This document shows, in pieces, positions 17,901 to 26,335 of a stretch of 64,000 bases of DNA. The notes under the pieces are model-generated. The model searched no databases. It was not told the origin of the DNA and saw only the letters and a list, made by a program, of their open reading frames with translations. A program made the translations under genes and the position numbers. The stretch comes from Brevibacillus panacihumi (GTDB taxonomy: Bacteria; Bacillota; Bacilli; Brevibacillales; Brevibacillaceae). Positions within the stretch are counted from its first letter, which is position 1. The number at the start of each line of letters is the position of its first letter. The DNA lies in the NCBI RefSeq assembly GCF_003710985.1, contig NZ_RHHT01000002.1, forward strand, positions 124,001 through 188,000, in the 5' to 3' direction.

Positions 17901-18287
17901 TTATGATTTGACAGTTTCAGTCGTTTTCTTATTTAAAATACTGTCTTCCAGCATGCCTTCGGTATCGCCGTAGACGCGGATGATATGCTTTTCTCCCCAC
18001 GCGCACAGAGTATCCAAGATCCCTTTCAGACTCCAGCCGTACTCGCTCAGTTCGTAGACCACTTTCGGAGGAACCTGCTCATACACAATCCGGTTGATAA
18101 TGCCGTCTTCCTCTAATTCACGAAGCTGCTGGGTCAGCATCTTTTGCGTAATTCCTGGCATGAGGCGCTTTAGTTCACTTGTTCGCTTTTCCCCGTGCGT
18201 GAGATGGCAGAGAATGACGCACTTCCACTTTCCGCCGATCACTTCCAAGGTAGCCTCTACGGAAATATTGTACTTCTTTTTTTGCAT
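17901..18287 (-). CDS. HxlR family transcriptional regulator
   Basis: A 128-residue winged-helix protein of the HxlR/YodB type: IGGKWKCVILCHL, RTSELKRLMPGITQKMLTQQLRELEEDGII and the wing YEQVPPKVVYELSEYG. Members often sense electrophiles or redox stress through an N-terminal Cys; here the nearest is Cys at about residue 23-27. It is divergent from the MFS pump gene, with two inverted repeats between them, so it most likely represses that pump and perhaps the downstream reductase. Confidence 0.92.
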   Translation of the reverse strand: MQKKKYNISVEATLEVIGGKWKCVILCHLTHGEKRTSELKRLMPGITQKMLTQQLRELEEDGIINRIVYEQVPPKVVYELSEYGWSLKGILDTLCAWGEKHIIRVYGDTEGMLEDSILNKKTTETVKS

Positions 18288-18317
18288 GGTTCTCCCTCGC
18301 TTTCTATAGGAACTAAA

Positions 18318-18368
18318 AAGTGCCTATATTACTTTTTGGTATCTATGGCACTTGAAAGTACGTACTTT
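18318..18368. promoter_or_regulatory. Inverted repeats between hxlR-like and MFS genes, likely operator
   Basis: AAGTGCC (18318-18324) and GGCACTT (18347-18353) form a 7-bp inverted repeat. Next to it is the perfect 14-bp palindrome AAAGTACGTACTTT (18355-18368). HxlR dimers bind such dyads in divergent promoter regions. Confidence 0.6.
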
Positions 18369-18451
18369 TCATTGTCGCTTATAGCATCCATAATAGCATA
18401 TGCCAGCTGGTAATCAACAAAATTTTATTGATCAAAGGAAGGAGATACCGC

Positions 18452-19642
18452 GTGAAAGAGAAAAATCGCAGCACATTGGCCTTGCTCGCATTGGCAGTTA
18501 GTGCTTTCGCTATTGGGACGACAGAATTTATCAGCGTGGGTCTGCTCCCGCTGATCGCGCAAGACTTGCAGATTCCGGTCACGACTGCAGCTCTGACCGT
18601 TACGTTATATGCGTTGGGTGTTACGTTTGGCGCGCCTGTCCTCACGGCTGTTACTTCAGGGGTACCGCGCAAACGGCTGCTGCTGTGGATCATGATCATT
18701 TTCATCGTGGGCAATAGTATCGCAGCTGCCGCGACGAGCATCGGAGTCTTGCTCGTAGGACGGATCGTGTCAGCCCTCTCGCACGGGATATTCATGTCGA
18801 TCGGGTCGACCATTGCAGCGGATCTGGTGCCGGAAAATCGCCGGGCAAGCGCCATTTCCATGATGTTTACTGGCCTTACAGTAGCCACGGTTACAGGGGT
18901 GCCACTCGGAACGTATTTGGGGCAGCAGGTAGGCTGGCGGTTTGCTTTCATAGCAATCGCGGTCATCGGTCTTATCGCCTTTGTTGCCAACAGCATCCTC
19001 ATTCCAGCTAATTTGCAAAAAGGAGTACGCACCACACTTCGGGATCAAATGAAGCTGGTTACGAACGGCCGTCTGCTTTTGATGTTTTTGATTACGGCTT
19101 TGGGATATGGCGGAACGTTTGTCGTCTTTACTTATTTGTCCCCAATCCTTGAAAGTATTACCGGTTATACCGGTGGACAGATCGCCGTCATCCTGCTTGG
19201 GTACGGTATCGCGATTGCGATCGGCAATGTGCTGGGAGGGAAGGTCGCGAATAAAAATCCGCTGTCTGCATTATTTCGCATGTTTATCATTCAAGCTCTT
19301 GTCCTATTTGTCCTATTTTTTACGGCACCATTTTCACTGGCTGGCCTGATCACGATTCTGTTCATGGGGCTTATGGCATTCATGAATGTGCCGGGTTTGC
19401 AGGTGTATGTCGTGATCCTGGCTGAACGTTATGTACCAAGCGCGAAGGATGTGGCATCTGCGATCAACATCGCAGCCTTTAACGCTGGGATTGCCATCGG
19501 TGCCTATTTGGGTGGAGTCGTTACGGATTCCATCGGGCTGATCCATACGACATGGATTGGAGGATTCATGGTGACAGGAGCGGTTATACTGACAGGGTGG
19601 AGTCAGAGGCTGGAGCGTAGAAGATCCATCACAAACACGTAA
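18452..19642 (+). CDS. MFS transporter (DHA1/AraJ-like efflux)
   Basis: A 396-residue, twelve-segment major facilitator. The N-terminal region reads FAIGTTEFISVGLLPLIAQDL, typical of the drug/arabinose efflux DHA1 subgroup. AAGGAAGGAG lies 8 bases before GTG 18452; the frame continues upstream to 18428 but without a better site. It is divergent from the HxlR regulator and 21 bases ahead of the aldo/keto reductase gene, suggesting one stress- or toxin-response operon. Confidence 0.92.
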   Translation: MKEKNRSTLALLALAVSAFAIGTTEFISVGLLPLIAQDLQIPVTTAALTVTLYALGVTFGAPVLTAVTSGVPRKRLLLWIMIIFIVGNSIAAAATSIGVLLVGRIVSALSHGIFMSIGSTIAADLVPENRRASAISMMFTGLTVATVTGVPLGTYLGQQVGWRFAFIAIAVIGLIAFVANSILIPANLQKGVRTTLRDQMKLVTNGRLLLMFLITALGYGGTFVVFTYLSPILESITGYTGGQIAVILLGYGIAIAIGNVLGGKVANKNPLSALFRMFIIQALVLFVLFFTAPFSLAGLITILFMGLMAFMNVPGLQVYVVILAERYVPSAKDVASAINIAAFNAGIAIGAYLGGVVTDSIGLIHTTWIGGFMVTGAVILTGWSQRLERRRSITNT

Positions 19643-19663
19643 AAACCAGGAGGCAAAAATATC

Positions 19664-20506
19664 ATGACAACTCATTTGCAAGCTACAACCACATTAAGCA
19701 ACGGGGTGAAAATGCCCTGGTTCGGCCTAGGCGTATTTAAGGTGGAAGAAGGACCTGAGCTGGTCAACGCTGTCCAGACAGCCATCAGACATGGCTATAG
19801 AAGCATAGACACGGCCGCGATTTACGGCAACGAAGAGGGTGTGGGCCAGGGAATCCGGCAAGGACTGAAAGAAGCGGGAATCAACAGAGAGGAGCTGTTC
19901 GTCACCTCGAAAGTATGGAACTCCGATTTGGGGTACGAATCGACACGCAAAGCATTCGAGCTCAGTCTGAAAAAGCTAGGCTTGGAGTATCTGGATCTAT
20001 ACCTGATTCACTGGCCTGTTGCCGGTAAATACAAGGAAGCTTGGCGCGCAATGGAGCAGCTTTACAAGGAAGGGCGAATCAAAGCAATCGGTGTGAGCAA
20101 CTTCCAGATCCATCATCTGCAAGACCTGATGCAGGACGCTGAAATCAAGCCCATGATCAATCAGGTTGAATTTCATCCGCGCCTCACTCAAACAGAGCTT
20201 CGTGCTTTTTGCAAGGAGCAGGGGATTCAAGTAGAGGCGTGGTCCCCACTGATGCAGGGACAATTATTGGATCACCCGGTATTGAAAGAAATCGCCGATC
20301 GTCATCATAAATCGATCGCCCAAGTGATTCTGCGCTGGGACTTGCAGCATGGTGTTGTGACTATTCCGAAGTCAACCAAAGAGCAGCGGATCAAGGAGAA
20401 TGCTGATATCTTTGACTTTGAACTGACAGCAGAAGACATGCAGCGCATGGATGCCATGAACGAAAATCTGCGAGTAGGCCCAGACCCTGACAACTTCGAT
20501 TTTTGA
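19664..20506 (+). CDS. Aldo/keto reductase
   Basis: A 280-residue NADPH-dependent AKR of the YvgN/diketogulonate-reductase group. It has the catalytic tetrad Asp49 and Tyr54 (SIDTAAIYGNE), Lys83 (TSKVW) and His116 (LIHWP), and a C-terminal IPKST cofactor site. It probably detoxifies glyoxal-type carbonyls. It follows the MFS pump closely with GGAGG upstream, so the HxlR regulator may control both. Confidence 0.93.
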   Translation: MTTHLQATTTLSNGVKMPWFGLGVFKVEEGPELVNAVQTAIRHGYRSIDTAAIYGNEEGVGQGIRQGLKEAGINREELFVTSKVWNSDLGYESTRKAFELSLKKLGLEYLDLYLIHWPVAGKYKEAWRAMEQLYKEGRIKAIGVSNFQIHHLQDLMQDAEIKPMINQVEFHPRLTQTELRAFCKEQGIQVEAWSPLMQGQLLDHPVLKEIADRHHKSIAQVILRWDLQHGVVTIPKSTKEQRIKENADIFDFELTAEDMQRMDAMNENLRVGPDPDNFDF

Positions 20507-20529
20507 TGAAAGAAGGCAAGTCCATCGGA

Positions 20530-20570
20530 GGGACCATGAGAGACGCCAACATTGGCGTCATCATGGTCCC
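20530..20570 (+). terminator. Long hairpin after the aldo/keto reductase gene
   Basis: GGGACCATGA pairs with TCATGGTCCC and GACGCCAA with TTGGCGTC inside it, giving 18 bp with a 2-base loop and a GA/A internal mismatch. The following bases (TTATCTC) are a poor T-run, so termination may be partial, or the hairpin may protect mRNA. Confidence 0.6.
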
Positions 20571-20878
20571 TTATCTCATGCCGATATTCTTGGCCATTTT
20601 CCAAAAAAGAACGTGAATCTACATAGTCGTAATGATGCCCTTCCTTTTCAGAGAACCAGCAAATTGATGCAATCTTTCCGAGTATGATTGCATAGTCGCA
20701 TTCTATAAGAATGGAAAGAATTACTAGAATTTTGCGTGCGTTTAATAAATTGATTATTGTAAATTATCTGATTTGCCATAAAATAATAACTATCAGCCCT
20801 TCATATACTTCAAAAAAACATAACGACAGATTGGAAGCGCGGCTGTAGAAAATATTAGTAAAAGGGGGATTTATTCAG
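20571..20878. other. AT-rich intergenic region upstream of the LivJ-like gene
   Basis: No gene is seen. It should contain the promoter of the binding-protein gene; TTGTAA (20757-20762) and TAAAAT (20779-20784), 16 bases apart, are the best sigma-A-like pair I can find. Confidence 0.4.
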
Positions 20879-22123
20879 ATGAAAAGACGGGTTCAACGCA
20901 GCTTTCTGTTATCAGTGTTGGTAGCAAGCATCGCACTGGCAGGATGCGCCGGCTCGAACAGTACGGGAGGCAATGCAAGCGGTGGGGCAACCTCCGGTAC
21001 GCAAGGCTCCACGAGCGGAGGAAGCGGTGGTGCTGGGGAAGGAGGCAAAATACTCATTGCAACACAAAGCCCTCTTTCCGGCAGCCAGTCGGCGCAAGGG
21101 GATTCTATTAAAAGTGGTGCCGAGTATGCGCTGAAACTGAAACAGGAAGAATTTAAAAAAATGGGCTTCGATCTACAATTATTACCCCAGGATGACCAGG
21201 CAGATCCGAAAATCGGGGTCTCCAACGCGGAGATGCTTATCTCCAATCCTGATGTGCTGGGTGTAGTCGGTCACTTGAATACAGGAGTGGCCATCCCGTC
21301 TTCCGTAAAATATGAAGAGGGCAATCTTGTCATGGTATCGCCGGCAAATACGGGCGTAAAACTGACAGAAGAAGGCAAGAAGACAGTCCACCGCATATGC
21401 GCGCGTGATGACTCGCAAGGCCCTAAAGCAGCGATGTATGCGAAAAATTCGCTAAATGTCAAACAAGTTTTTGTCATGCATGATAAAACAGCATACGGTC
21501 AAGGTCTGGCCGATCAGGTGAAAATGCAGTTTGAAAAAGACGGAGTAACGGTTTTGGGATATGAAGGGATAACTGCTGGTGAAAAGGATTATTCCGCTGT
21601 CATCACTCAGATCATCTCTAAAAGTCCAGACTTGATTTTCTTCGGCGGTATGTACCCTGAAGGCGGCATTATCATTAAGCAAGCTCGGGACAAAGGATAT
21701 AAAGGCTACTTTATGGGCGGAGATGGATTCGACAACTCGGATATGATCAAGATAGCTGGTGATGCTGTCGACGGAATCATCTTTACTTCTGTAGCTGGTG
21801 ACGTGACACAGACCGAAGAAGGGAAAAAGTGGGGAGAGGAATACAAAAAGGCCACGAATAAACCATTAGAAGCGTTTTCCGTATACGGCTATGATGCAAT
21901 GAATGTCCTCTTGCACGGTGTGGAGGAAGCAATCAAAGCGAATGGCGGCAAGAAGCCAACCCGTGAACAGGTTTTGGAGGCTGTTCATAATACAAAAGAC
22001 TTCCAGGGACTATTCACGAAGGTTACATTTGATGAAAAAGGCGATAACACGTTTGCCGATGTATTTATCTACAAATACGAAAAAGGCAAGGATCGATCTG
22101 TATTTGTAGGGAAGGCGGAATAA
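20879..22123 (+). CDS. Branched-chain amino acid-type ABC binding lipoprotein (LivJ-like)
   Basis: A 414-residue periplasmic-binding-fold protein anchored by lipid: signal peptide with lipobox ALAGC, a Gly/Ser-rich linker (about residues 24-55), then the LivJ-type domain with SPLSGSQSAQGDS near 64 and a GGDGFDNSD segment. It should capture an amino acid or related small ligand for an importer. No liv permease or ATPase genes are adjacent, so it works with a transporter encoded elsewhere or as a sensor partner. AAAGGGGG precedes ATG. Confidence 0.92.
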   Translation: MKRRVQRSFLLSVLVASIALAGCAGSNSTGGNASGGATSGTQGSTSGGSGGAGEGGKILIATQSPLSGSQSAQGDSIKSGAEYALKLKQEEFKKMGFDLQLLPQDDQADPKIGVSNAEMLISNPDVLGVVGHLNTGVAIPSSVKYEEGNLVMVSPANTGVKLTEEGKKTVHRICARDDSQGPKAAMYAKNSLNVKQVFVMHDKTAYGQGLADQVKMQFEKDGVTVLGYEGITAGEKDYSAVITQIISKSPDLIFFGGMYPEGGIIIKQARDKGYKGYFMGGDGFDNSDMIKIAGDAVDGIIFTSVAGDVTQTEEGKKWGEEYKKATNKPLEAFSVYGYDAMNVLLHGVEEAIKANGGKKPTREQVLEAVHNTKDFQGLFTKVTFDEKGDNTFADVFIYKYEKGKDRSVFVGKAE

Positions 22124-22178
22124 AGAGATCCGGAAATTTCTCCGTTTCCAGCTATACCTGTAATAAAAAATGTCACTC

Positions 22179-22219
22179 GCGGTGGGACTTACGGGTTGCC
22201 ACCGCTTTTTTCTTTTTTA
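22179..22219 (+). terminator. Terminator of the LivJ-like gene
   Basis: GCGGTGG (22179-22185) pairs with CCACCGC (22199-22205), followed by TTTTTTCTTTTTT. It overlaps the end of the convergent channel gene. Confidence 0.88.
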
Positions 22220-22548
22220 TCGTCGGATGATTTGTCCGAGAAAATGCCGTATGCGATGCGGGTCACCACGCCGAAGGTAAGCCCCGTCCCTGCGAAGATA
22301 TAGAAAATAGTGAAAACCTTCCCCATTGCAGTCTGGGGAACAAAACCGGAGTGACCGACGGTGGTAAGCGTCGTAACACTAAAATAGAGTGCATCAAGAA
22401 TGGAGAGCCCTTCTTCAGATGAATAGAATATCGTGCCTGAGAGCAGTAAAAGAAGCGTAATGATGAAGATTACCTGGAAGTTCTTGTCTTTACAAGCCTG
22501 TAAAAGCCCCTGGACCAATCGCCTGGCTGTTAGCAAGAATGATATCAT
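22189..22548 (-). CDS. Two-TM potassium-channel-like protein with altered filter
   Basis: A 119-residue Ion_trans_2 (KcsA-like) subunit: membrane segment at about 24-42, pore helix (LDALYFSVTTLTT), filter at 63-68 and second membrane segment at about 76-98. The filter reads TVGHSG where TVGYGD is canonical, so K+ selectivity is uncertain. The C-terminal tail is short, with no RCK domain. The frame is open to 22644, but a terminator lies at 22646-22680 and GGAG precedes ATG 22548, so I prefer the shorter form. Confidence 0.8.
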   Translation of the reverse strand: MISFLLTARRLVQGLLQACKDKNFQVIFIITLLLLLSGTIFYSSEEGLSILDALYFSVTTLTTVGHSGFVPQTAMGKVFTIFYIFAGTGLTFGVVTRIAYGIFSDKSSDDKKEKSGGNP

Positions 22549-22645
22549 CGCGGCATTCGCTCCAATCGCTTGAATGGTTCCGGATACAGGGAAGGACTCT
22601 TGGCAGTTGGAAATAGTATGGTCGATTGGCAGGGATTTCATCAAA

Positions 22646-22680
22646 GCAAAAAGACGAATGCCAGATGCAATCGTCTTTTC
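22646..22680 (-). terminator. Terminator upstream of the channel gene
   Basis: AAAAGACGA pairs with TCGTCTTTT (9 bp); on the minus strand five T residues follow. It would end a short transcript that contains the 29-codon frame at 22705-22794. Confidence 0.75.
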
Positions 22681-22704
22681 GGTAAGAAGGGCGATGCCCT
22701 CTGA

Positions 22705-22794
22705 TTATCTACCTGTATACAGAATCAACGCGACCGCAGTGATGGCTACCAGTGCGACAACGACACCTAATCCCAAAATAAACGTTAAAGACAT
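22705..22794 (-). CDS. Possible 29-residue single-span membrane peptide
   Basis: The frame begins MSLTFILGLG and is hydrophobic nearly throughout, ending LILYTGR with a positive C terminus, as in tiny membrane proteins. A terminator follows 25 bases later. The only purine-rich site (AAAGGA) is about 14 bases upstream of ATG, which is far, so translation is uncertain. I know no family. Confidence 0.35.
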   Translation of the reverse strand: MSLTFILGLGVVVALVAITAVALILYTGR

Positions 22795-22882
22795 GATGAA
22801 AATCCAGATCCTTTCCGTAATAGTCATTCTTTCAATGAGTATTACGTGGATTCATCCTGTCTCGTTACATGCTCGGATGCAT

Positions 22883-23929
22883 TCAAACTCGCTCTAGGGG
22901 GTGGTGTGGGAGGGGCGGGTATTCGACCCGGATTGGATCACCGGGCTTTACCTCACCAGATGCTGTCACGATTCCCATGACGCCGGCTTTGCGGATGAGG
23001 TTGCCGTCCGGGTCGCGATCCAGGACAGCGTCCATCAGGCCTGGCTGGAAGTGGTTTAGTTGTTGGCAGGGATTGCGCAAGCCAGTCAGTTCGACGACGG
23101 CTGAATCTCCTAGGTAAAGCCGTGTGCCAGTCGGCAACTCCAGCAGAGGGATGCCACGGGTGGTGATGTTCTCGCCCATTTGTCCGCTTGAGACGTCAAA
23201 GCCCGCGCTTTGCAATTCCTCATGCAGCTCGGCATGAATGAGATGGACTTGCCGCAGGTTCGGCTGGTTTGGATTCTGTGCTACACGGGAACGATGCTTC
23301 ACAGTCTCCCCAAGATGCGCATCTCCTTCTACCCCCAGACCAGCAAGCAATTGGATAGAGGGCTGGTTTTGCTTGCTGAAGGAATGGGCGGCGCTTCGGC
23401 TGACTGCTGTTACGAAACCTGATGGTGAAGGAATCGTTGGGTTCTCCTTCAAGACCAGGATATATTCTTCCACTTCCTCATCGCGGAAATGGGAAAAGCC
23501 CTTGTCTTCGCCCACAATTTGGAATCCGCATTTTTGCAGGACGCGGATCGAGCCTATATTGTCTTTTGCCACTCGGGCGTAGAGTGGGCGAGTCGGCAGT
23601 TGTTTTACAAAGAGGGAGAGTGCACGGGTGGCGATTCCTTTTCCCCAGAACTCTTTCCCAAGCCAAGAGCCGACGGTGGGCAGCCCAAGGAATTCAAAGC
23701 TCGATAGGTGTCCTGCTACCGACCCTTGAAAAAGAATGGTCTGCTTGTGGATGCTCGTATCGACTAACCGTTTGGTCCAGCTGTTAAAATAGGCTTCGCG
23801 ATCTTTCGGGTCCTTGGCTGTAAAAGCAGCCATTTGGTTGGCGGTCGGGTCAAGCTGCTGCTCAAAAAACAATGCAAGGTCCTGTTCTGTTATATCTCGC
23901 AGCCGAACGTCGTTGGCAAGCTCCTCCAT
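22883..23929 (-). CDS. GNAT acetyltransferase fused to a MOSC domain
   Basis: The 348-residue protein has two parts. Residues 1 to about 165 are a GNAT fold (VRLRDITEQDLALFFEQQ, GKEFWGKGIATRAL acetyl-CoA loop, NIGSIRVLQKCGF). Residues about 170-348 are a MOSC domain (GDAHLGETVKHRS, GENITTRGI, and LRNPC with conserved Cys288, the residue that carries sulfur in molybdenum-cofactor sulfurase relatives). AAGAGGTG lies before ATG 23929; the longer frame to 24316 would overlap the deaminase gene and has no site. An acetylation and a sulfur/metal function in one chain is unusual. Substrates are unknown. Confidence 0.88.
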   Translation of the reverse strand: MEELANDVRLRDITEQDLALFFEQQLDPTANQMAAFTAKDPKDREAYFNSWTKRLVDTSIHKQTILFQGSVAGHLSSFEFLGLPTVGSWLGKEFWGKGIATRALSLFVKQLPTRPLYARVAKDNIGSIRVLQKCGFQIVGEDKGFSHFRDEEVEEYILVLKENPTIPSPSGFVTAVSRSAAHSFSKQNQPSIQLLAGLGVEGDAHLGETVKHRSRVAQNPNQPNLRQVHLIHAELHEELQSAGFDVSSGQMGENITTRGIPLLELPTGTRLYLGDSAVVELTGLRNPCQQLNHFQPGLMDAVLDRDPDGNLIRKAGVMGIVTASGEVKPGDPIRVEYPPLPHHPLERV

Positions 23930-24052
23930 CGTGAACACCTCTTGTCTTTGATAGGGTTTCTTGTAGAGCTGTTGAAACGGGGACTTTCTTCTTCCAAGTA
24001 TAGTATGATAGACCTTAGAAAAACAGAATGGAGATAGTAGGAGGGTTTCTTT

Positions 24053-24514
24053 ATGGACAAGTTCATGAAGCGAGCGGTAGAGCTGGCAATCGAAAATGTA
24101 CACAATGGCGGACAGCCGTTTGGCGCCGTACTTGTCAAAGACAATACCATCGTAGCGGAGGGTGTGAACGAACTCCATCAAAAGCATGATGTCAGCGGTC
24201 ATGCAGAGCTTTTGGCGATTCGGCGGGCCCAGGAACAGCTGCAGACCAACAGCTTGTCCGGCTTTACGATGTACGCGAGCGGCGAACCATGCCCGATGTG
24301 TTTTGCTGCCATGCATTTTGTGGGGATTGATGATGTGTATTACTGCTTGTCGGTCGAGGATGCAGGGGAAGTGGGCCTCGGCAAGTCCAAGGCAATCTAC
24401 GAGGACCTGAAGAAAGAGCGGTCAGCGCGCTCTCTAGCAATAAAGCACATGCCTCTCGGAGAAGAAGACACAAATCCGATGACGCTGTGGAAAGAACGCA
24501 CGACGAAATCGTAA
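24053..24514 (+). CDS. Nucleoside/guanine deaminase-like protein
   Basis: A 153-residue zinc deaminase of the cytidine/deoxycytidylate superfamily, GuaD-like. The zinc ligands and proton shuttle are His50-Ala-Glu52 and Cys80/Cys83 (PCPMC). The domain-swapped C-terminal tail of GuaD is present (SARSLAIKHMPLGEEDTNPM region). TAGGAGGG precedes ATG. It likely deaminates guanine or a related purine for salvage; CDA-superfamily substrate cannot be fixed from sequence. It is divergent from the GNAT-MOSC gene. Confidence 0.9.
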   Translation: MDKFMKRAVELAIENVHNGGQPFGAVLVKDNTIVAEGVNELHQKHDVSGHAELLAIRRAQEQLQTNSLSGFTMYASGEPCPMCFAAMHFVGIDDVYYCLSVEDAGEVGLGKSKAIYEDLKKERSARSLAIKHMPLGEEDTNPMTLWKERTTKS

Positions 24515-24547
24515 AAAAGCGGGAGAAAATGGTCCTGTGACGCTTGG

Positions 24548-24598
24548 AGGAGGGGCATTCGGCTTTACGGCAACGGGCCAACGCCCCACCTTTTTTCA
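24548..24598 (+). terminator. Terminator after the deaminase gene
   Basis: GGGGC (24552-24556) pairs with GCCCC (24583-24587) across a loop that contains a smaller stem (GGC...GCC), followed by six T residues. It overlaps the end of the convergent DUF2935 gene. Confidence 0.65.
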
Positions 24599-25405
24599 AG
24601 ATTCAATCCGGGGTTTGGTCGGGTAACAATCAGGTGCCTTCACATCGGACACTTCGGAGAGCTTCATCAGGTAGTAGCACTCCTCACGGGACATATGATC
24701 GGCCATGAGCGGAGACAAGACTCCCAAGACCGCATTGTGCATGCGCATTTCTTGCAGCTCGTGCAAAAATATTTGAAACAGTTTGATCTCCATTTCAGCC
24801 TGATGATTGAAGCGATGCAAAGCCGGGAAATCTTGCAGATTGGTTCGCAGGTATCCCGCCAGCTCGACTGCTTTTTGATAGAAGTCCTCAAACTTCTTGG
24901 TGAAATGCTCGCTTTTCTGCTGCACATCTTTTTCTACCATATCCAGCAAGGATGTAATCGAGGCGGCGTGCCCGGCTGCATCCGAGAGCCAAAGCAGATG
25001 GTAGTGGACGGGGTGTTCATATGGGACCGGGTGGCCAGTCAGGAAGGCGTGCAAGATTCGCTGGTATTCCTCCAGCTCATTCACCATGTGGTTCACGAAG
25101 GTGGGCGGCAGGGAAAAGGAGATTTTCCCGACCAATTGCCGCTGCAGCAGATGAAGCTTAAACTCCCGCAAGCGCTCTGTCAGATCGCTTGCCTGTTGCG
25201 TGAGTGAAGCGACTTCTTCTTCATGCAGATCTTGCCGCGCATAATCGAGCAGCGTATCGAACGAGTGGATAAAATGATTCGCTTGTTCAATCTCTGCGCA
25301 TTCATCAGGAGCTAACGACTGAAAAATAAACCGGGAATGATCCCCCAGGATTTGCAGCCAAAAACGATGTTCAAACAACTGCTGATCTTTTGTGCTGATT
25401 TTCAT
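24596..25405 (-). CDS. DUF2935 domain protein, second copy
   Basis: A 269-residue helical protein with the same two-half pattern as the island copy at 11 kb: EHRFWLQILGDHSRF and FVNHMVNELEEY in the first half, DAAGHAASI and ADHMSREECYYL in the second. The conserved His/Glu residues suggest a metal site; function unknown. AAGGAGGG lies 8 bases before ATG 25405, so the upstream in-frame codon at 25423 is not needed. The low identity to the island copy argues against recent duplication. Confidence 0.88.
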   Translation of the reverse strand: MKISTKDQQLFEHRFWLQILGDHSRFIFQSLAPDECAEIEQANHFIHSFDTLLDYARQDLHEEEVASLTQQASDLTERLREFKLHLLQRQLVGKISFSLPPTFVNHMVNELEEYQRILHAFLTGHPVPYEHPVHYHLLWLSDAAGHAASITSLLDMVEKDVQQKSEHFTKKFEDFYQKAVELAGYLRTNLQDFPALHRFNHQAEMEIKLFQIFLHELQEMRMHNAVLGVLSPLMADHMSREECYYLMKLSEVSDVKAPDCYPTKPRIES

Positions 25406-25486
25406 CGGATTCCCTCCTTGCATACGTCCCCAGTCTATGTGCGGCAGCCCATATCGGTGAATGGACGATGCGAGGAATGCAGAGAG

Positions 25487-25648
25487 CTAGAACAAAGTGA
25501 GAATCCAATAAATCGATCCGCTGATGATCAGCAGCGTGAGAAAAAGCAGCAGGCGCGATTTGAACCTGCTTCCGGAGGCAAAAAGGACATCCGCTCCTGC
25601 CCAGATCAGCAGAAAGATCGCAAGCATAACACTTGTCATAAGCTCCAT
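25487..25648 (-). CDS. Small two-span membrane protein, 53 aa
   Basis: The frame reads MELMTSVMLAIFLLIWAGAD, then a basic loop (SGSRFKSRLL) and a second hydrophobic segment ending YWILTLF. GGGAGG lies 9 bases before ATG 25648, which gives good support to a real gene. No family is recognised. It lies between the DUF2935 gene and the divergent GNAT gene and could be cotranscribed with DUF2935 (82 bases apart). Confidence 0.72.
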   Translation of the reverse strand: MELMTSVMLAIFLLIWAGADVLFASGSRFKSRLLLFLTLLIISGSIYWILTLF

Positions 25649-25794
25649 GTAGGAACGCCTCCCTTTTTCCGAATATTACCATATCTTTTCCTGAACGTGA
25701 ACAGGCAATGCGACTTATGGAAAAGAACGGTATTTTTCGTATAATGGAATGCGCAAGGATAGAGAGAAACAGCGTGTAATCGAGGAGGGGGAAA

Positions 25795-26319
25795 ATGGGA
25801 GAGATTGTCTCGTTAATCAAGCCGACAGTAGACCTGAAGGATGAATACCTTGCCTTCTATCAGGAATGGAAACAAAGCGGCGAGCAGATGGTGCCATGGG
25901 TGATCAGCAAAGATCCAACAGATTTTTCAGCGATGGTGCAAGAACTGCACGCGGAGGAGTCAGGAGAACATTTGCCCGAGGGATGGGTTCCTGCATCTAC
26001 ATACTGGTTGATTACAGAGGATAAGAAAATCGTGGGGGCCGTCAACATCAGGCATCAGCTTACGGTGCCCTTGCTGCAGACTGGCGGACATATCGGCTAT
26101 GGAGTCCGTCCATCGGAAAGACGCAAGGGCTACGCCACACAAATACTGGCTTTATCCCTGCAAAAAGCAAAAGAACTGGGGATCGAAAAAGCGCTGGTGG
26201 TTTGTGATGCGACCAATCTGGCATCCGAGCGGACGATTTTGAAAAATGGCGGCATGGCAGATGAAAGTTTTGTAGAGGAAGACGGGAACATCGTCAAGCG
26301 ATATTGGATCGCGTTGTAG
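25795..26319 (+). CDS. GNAT family N-acetyltransferase
   Basis: A 174-residue GNAT enzyme: substrate region, strand with KKIVGAVNIRHQL, then GHIGYGVRPSERRKGYATQIL, the acetyl-CoA-binding motif, and NLASERTILKNGG near the C terminus. GAGGAGGGGG precedes ATG. A TATAAT hexamer lies at 25740-25745. The substrate is unknown. The next gene follows after 16 bases, so the two are an operon. Confidence 0.9.
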   Translation: MGEIVSLIKPTVDLKDEYLAFYQEWKQSGEQMVPWVISKDPTDFSAMVQELHAEESGEHLPEGWVPASTYWLITEDKKIVGAVNIRHQLTVPLLQTGGHIGYGVRPSERRKGYATQILALSLQKAKELGIEKALVVCDATNLASERTILKNGGMADESFVEEDGNIVKRYWIAL

Positions 26320-26335
26320 GAGATGGGGGCTTCAG

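Noticed and set aside
22574-22897. 107-codon plus-strand frame
   Set aside because: No ribosome binding site, crosses a terminator and is antisense to the channel leader and the small 29-codon frame.
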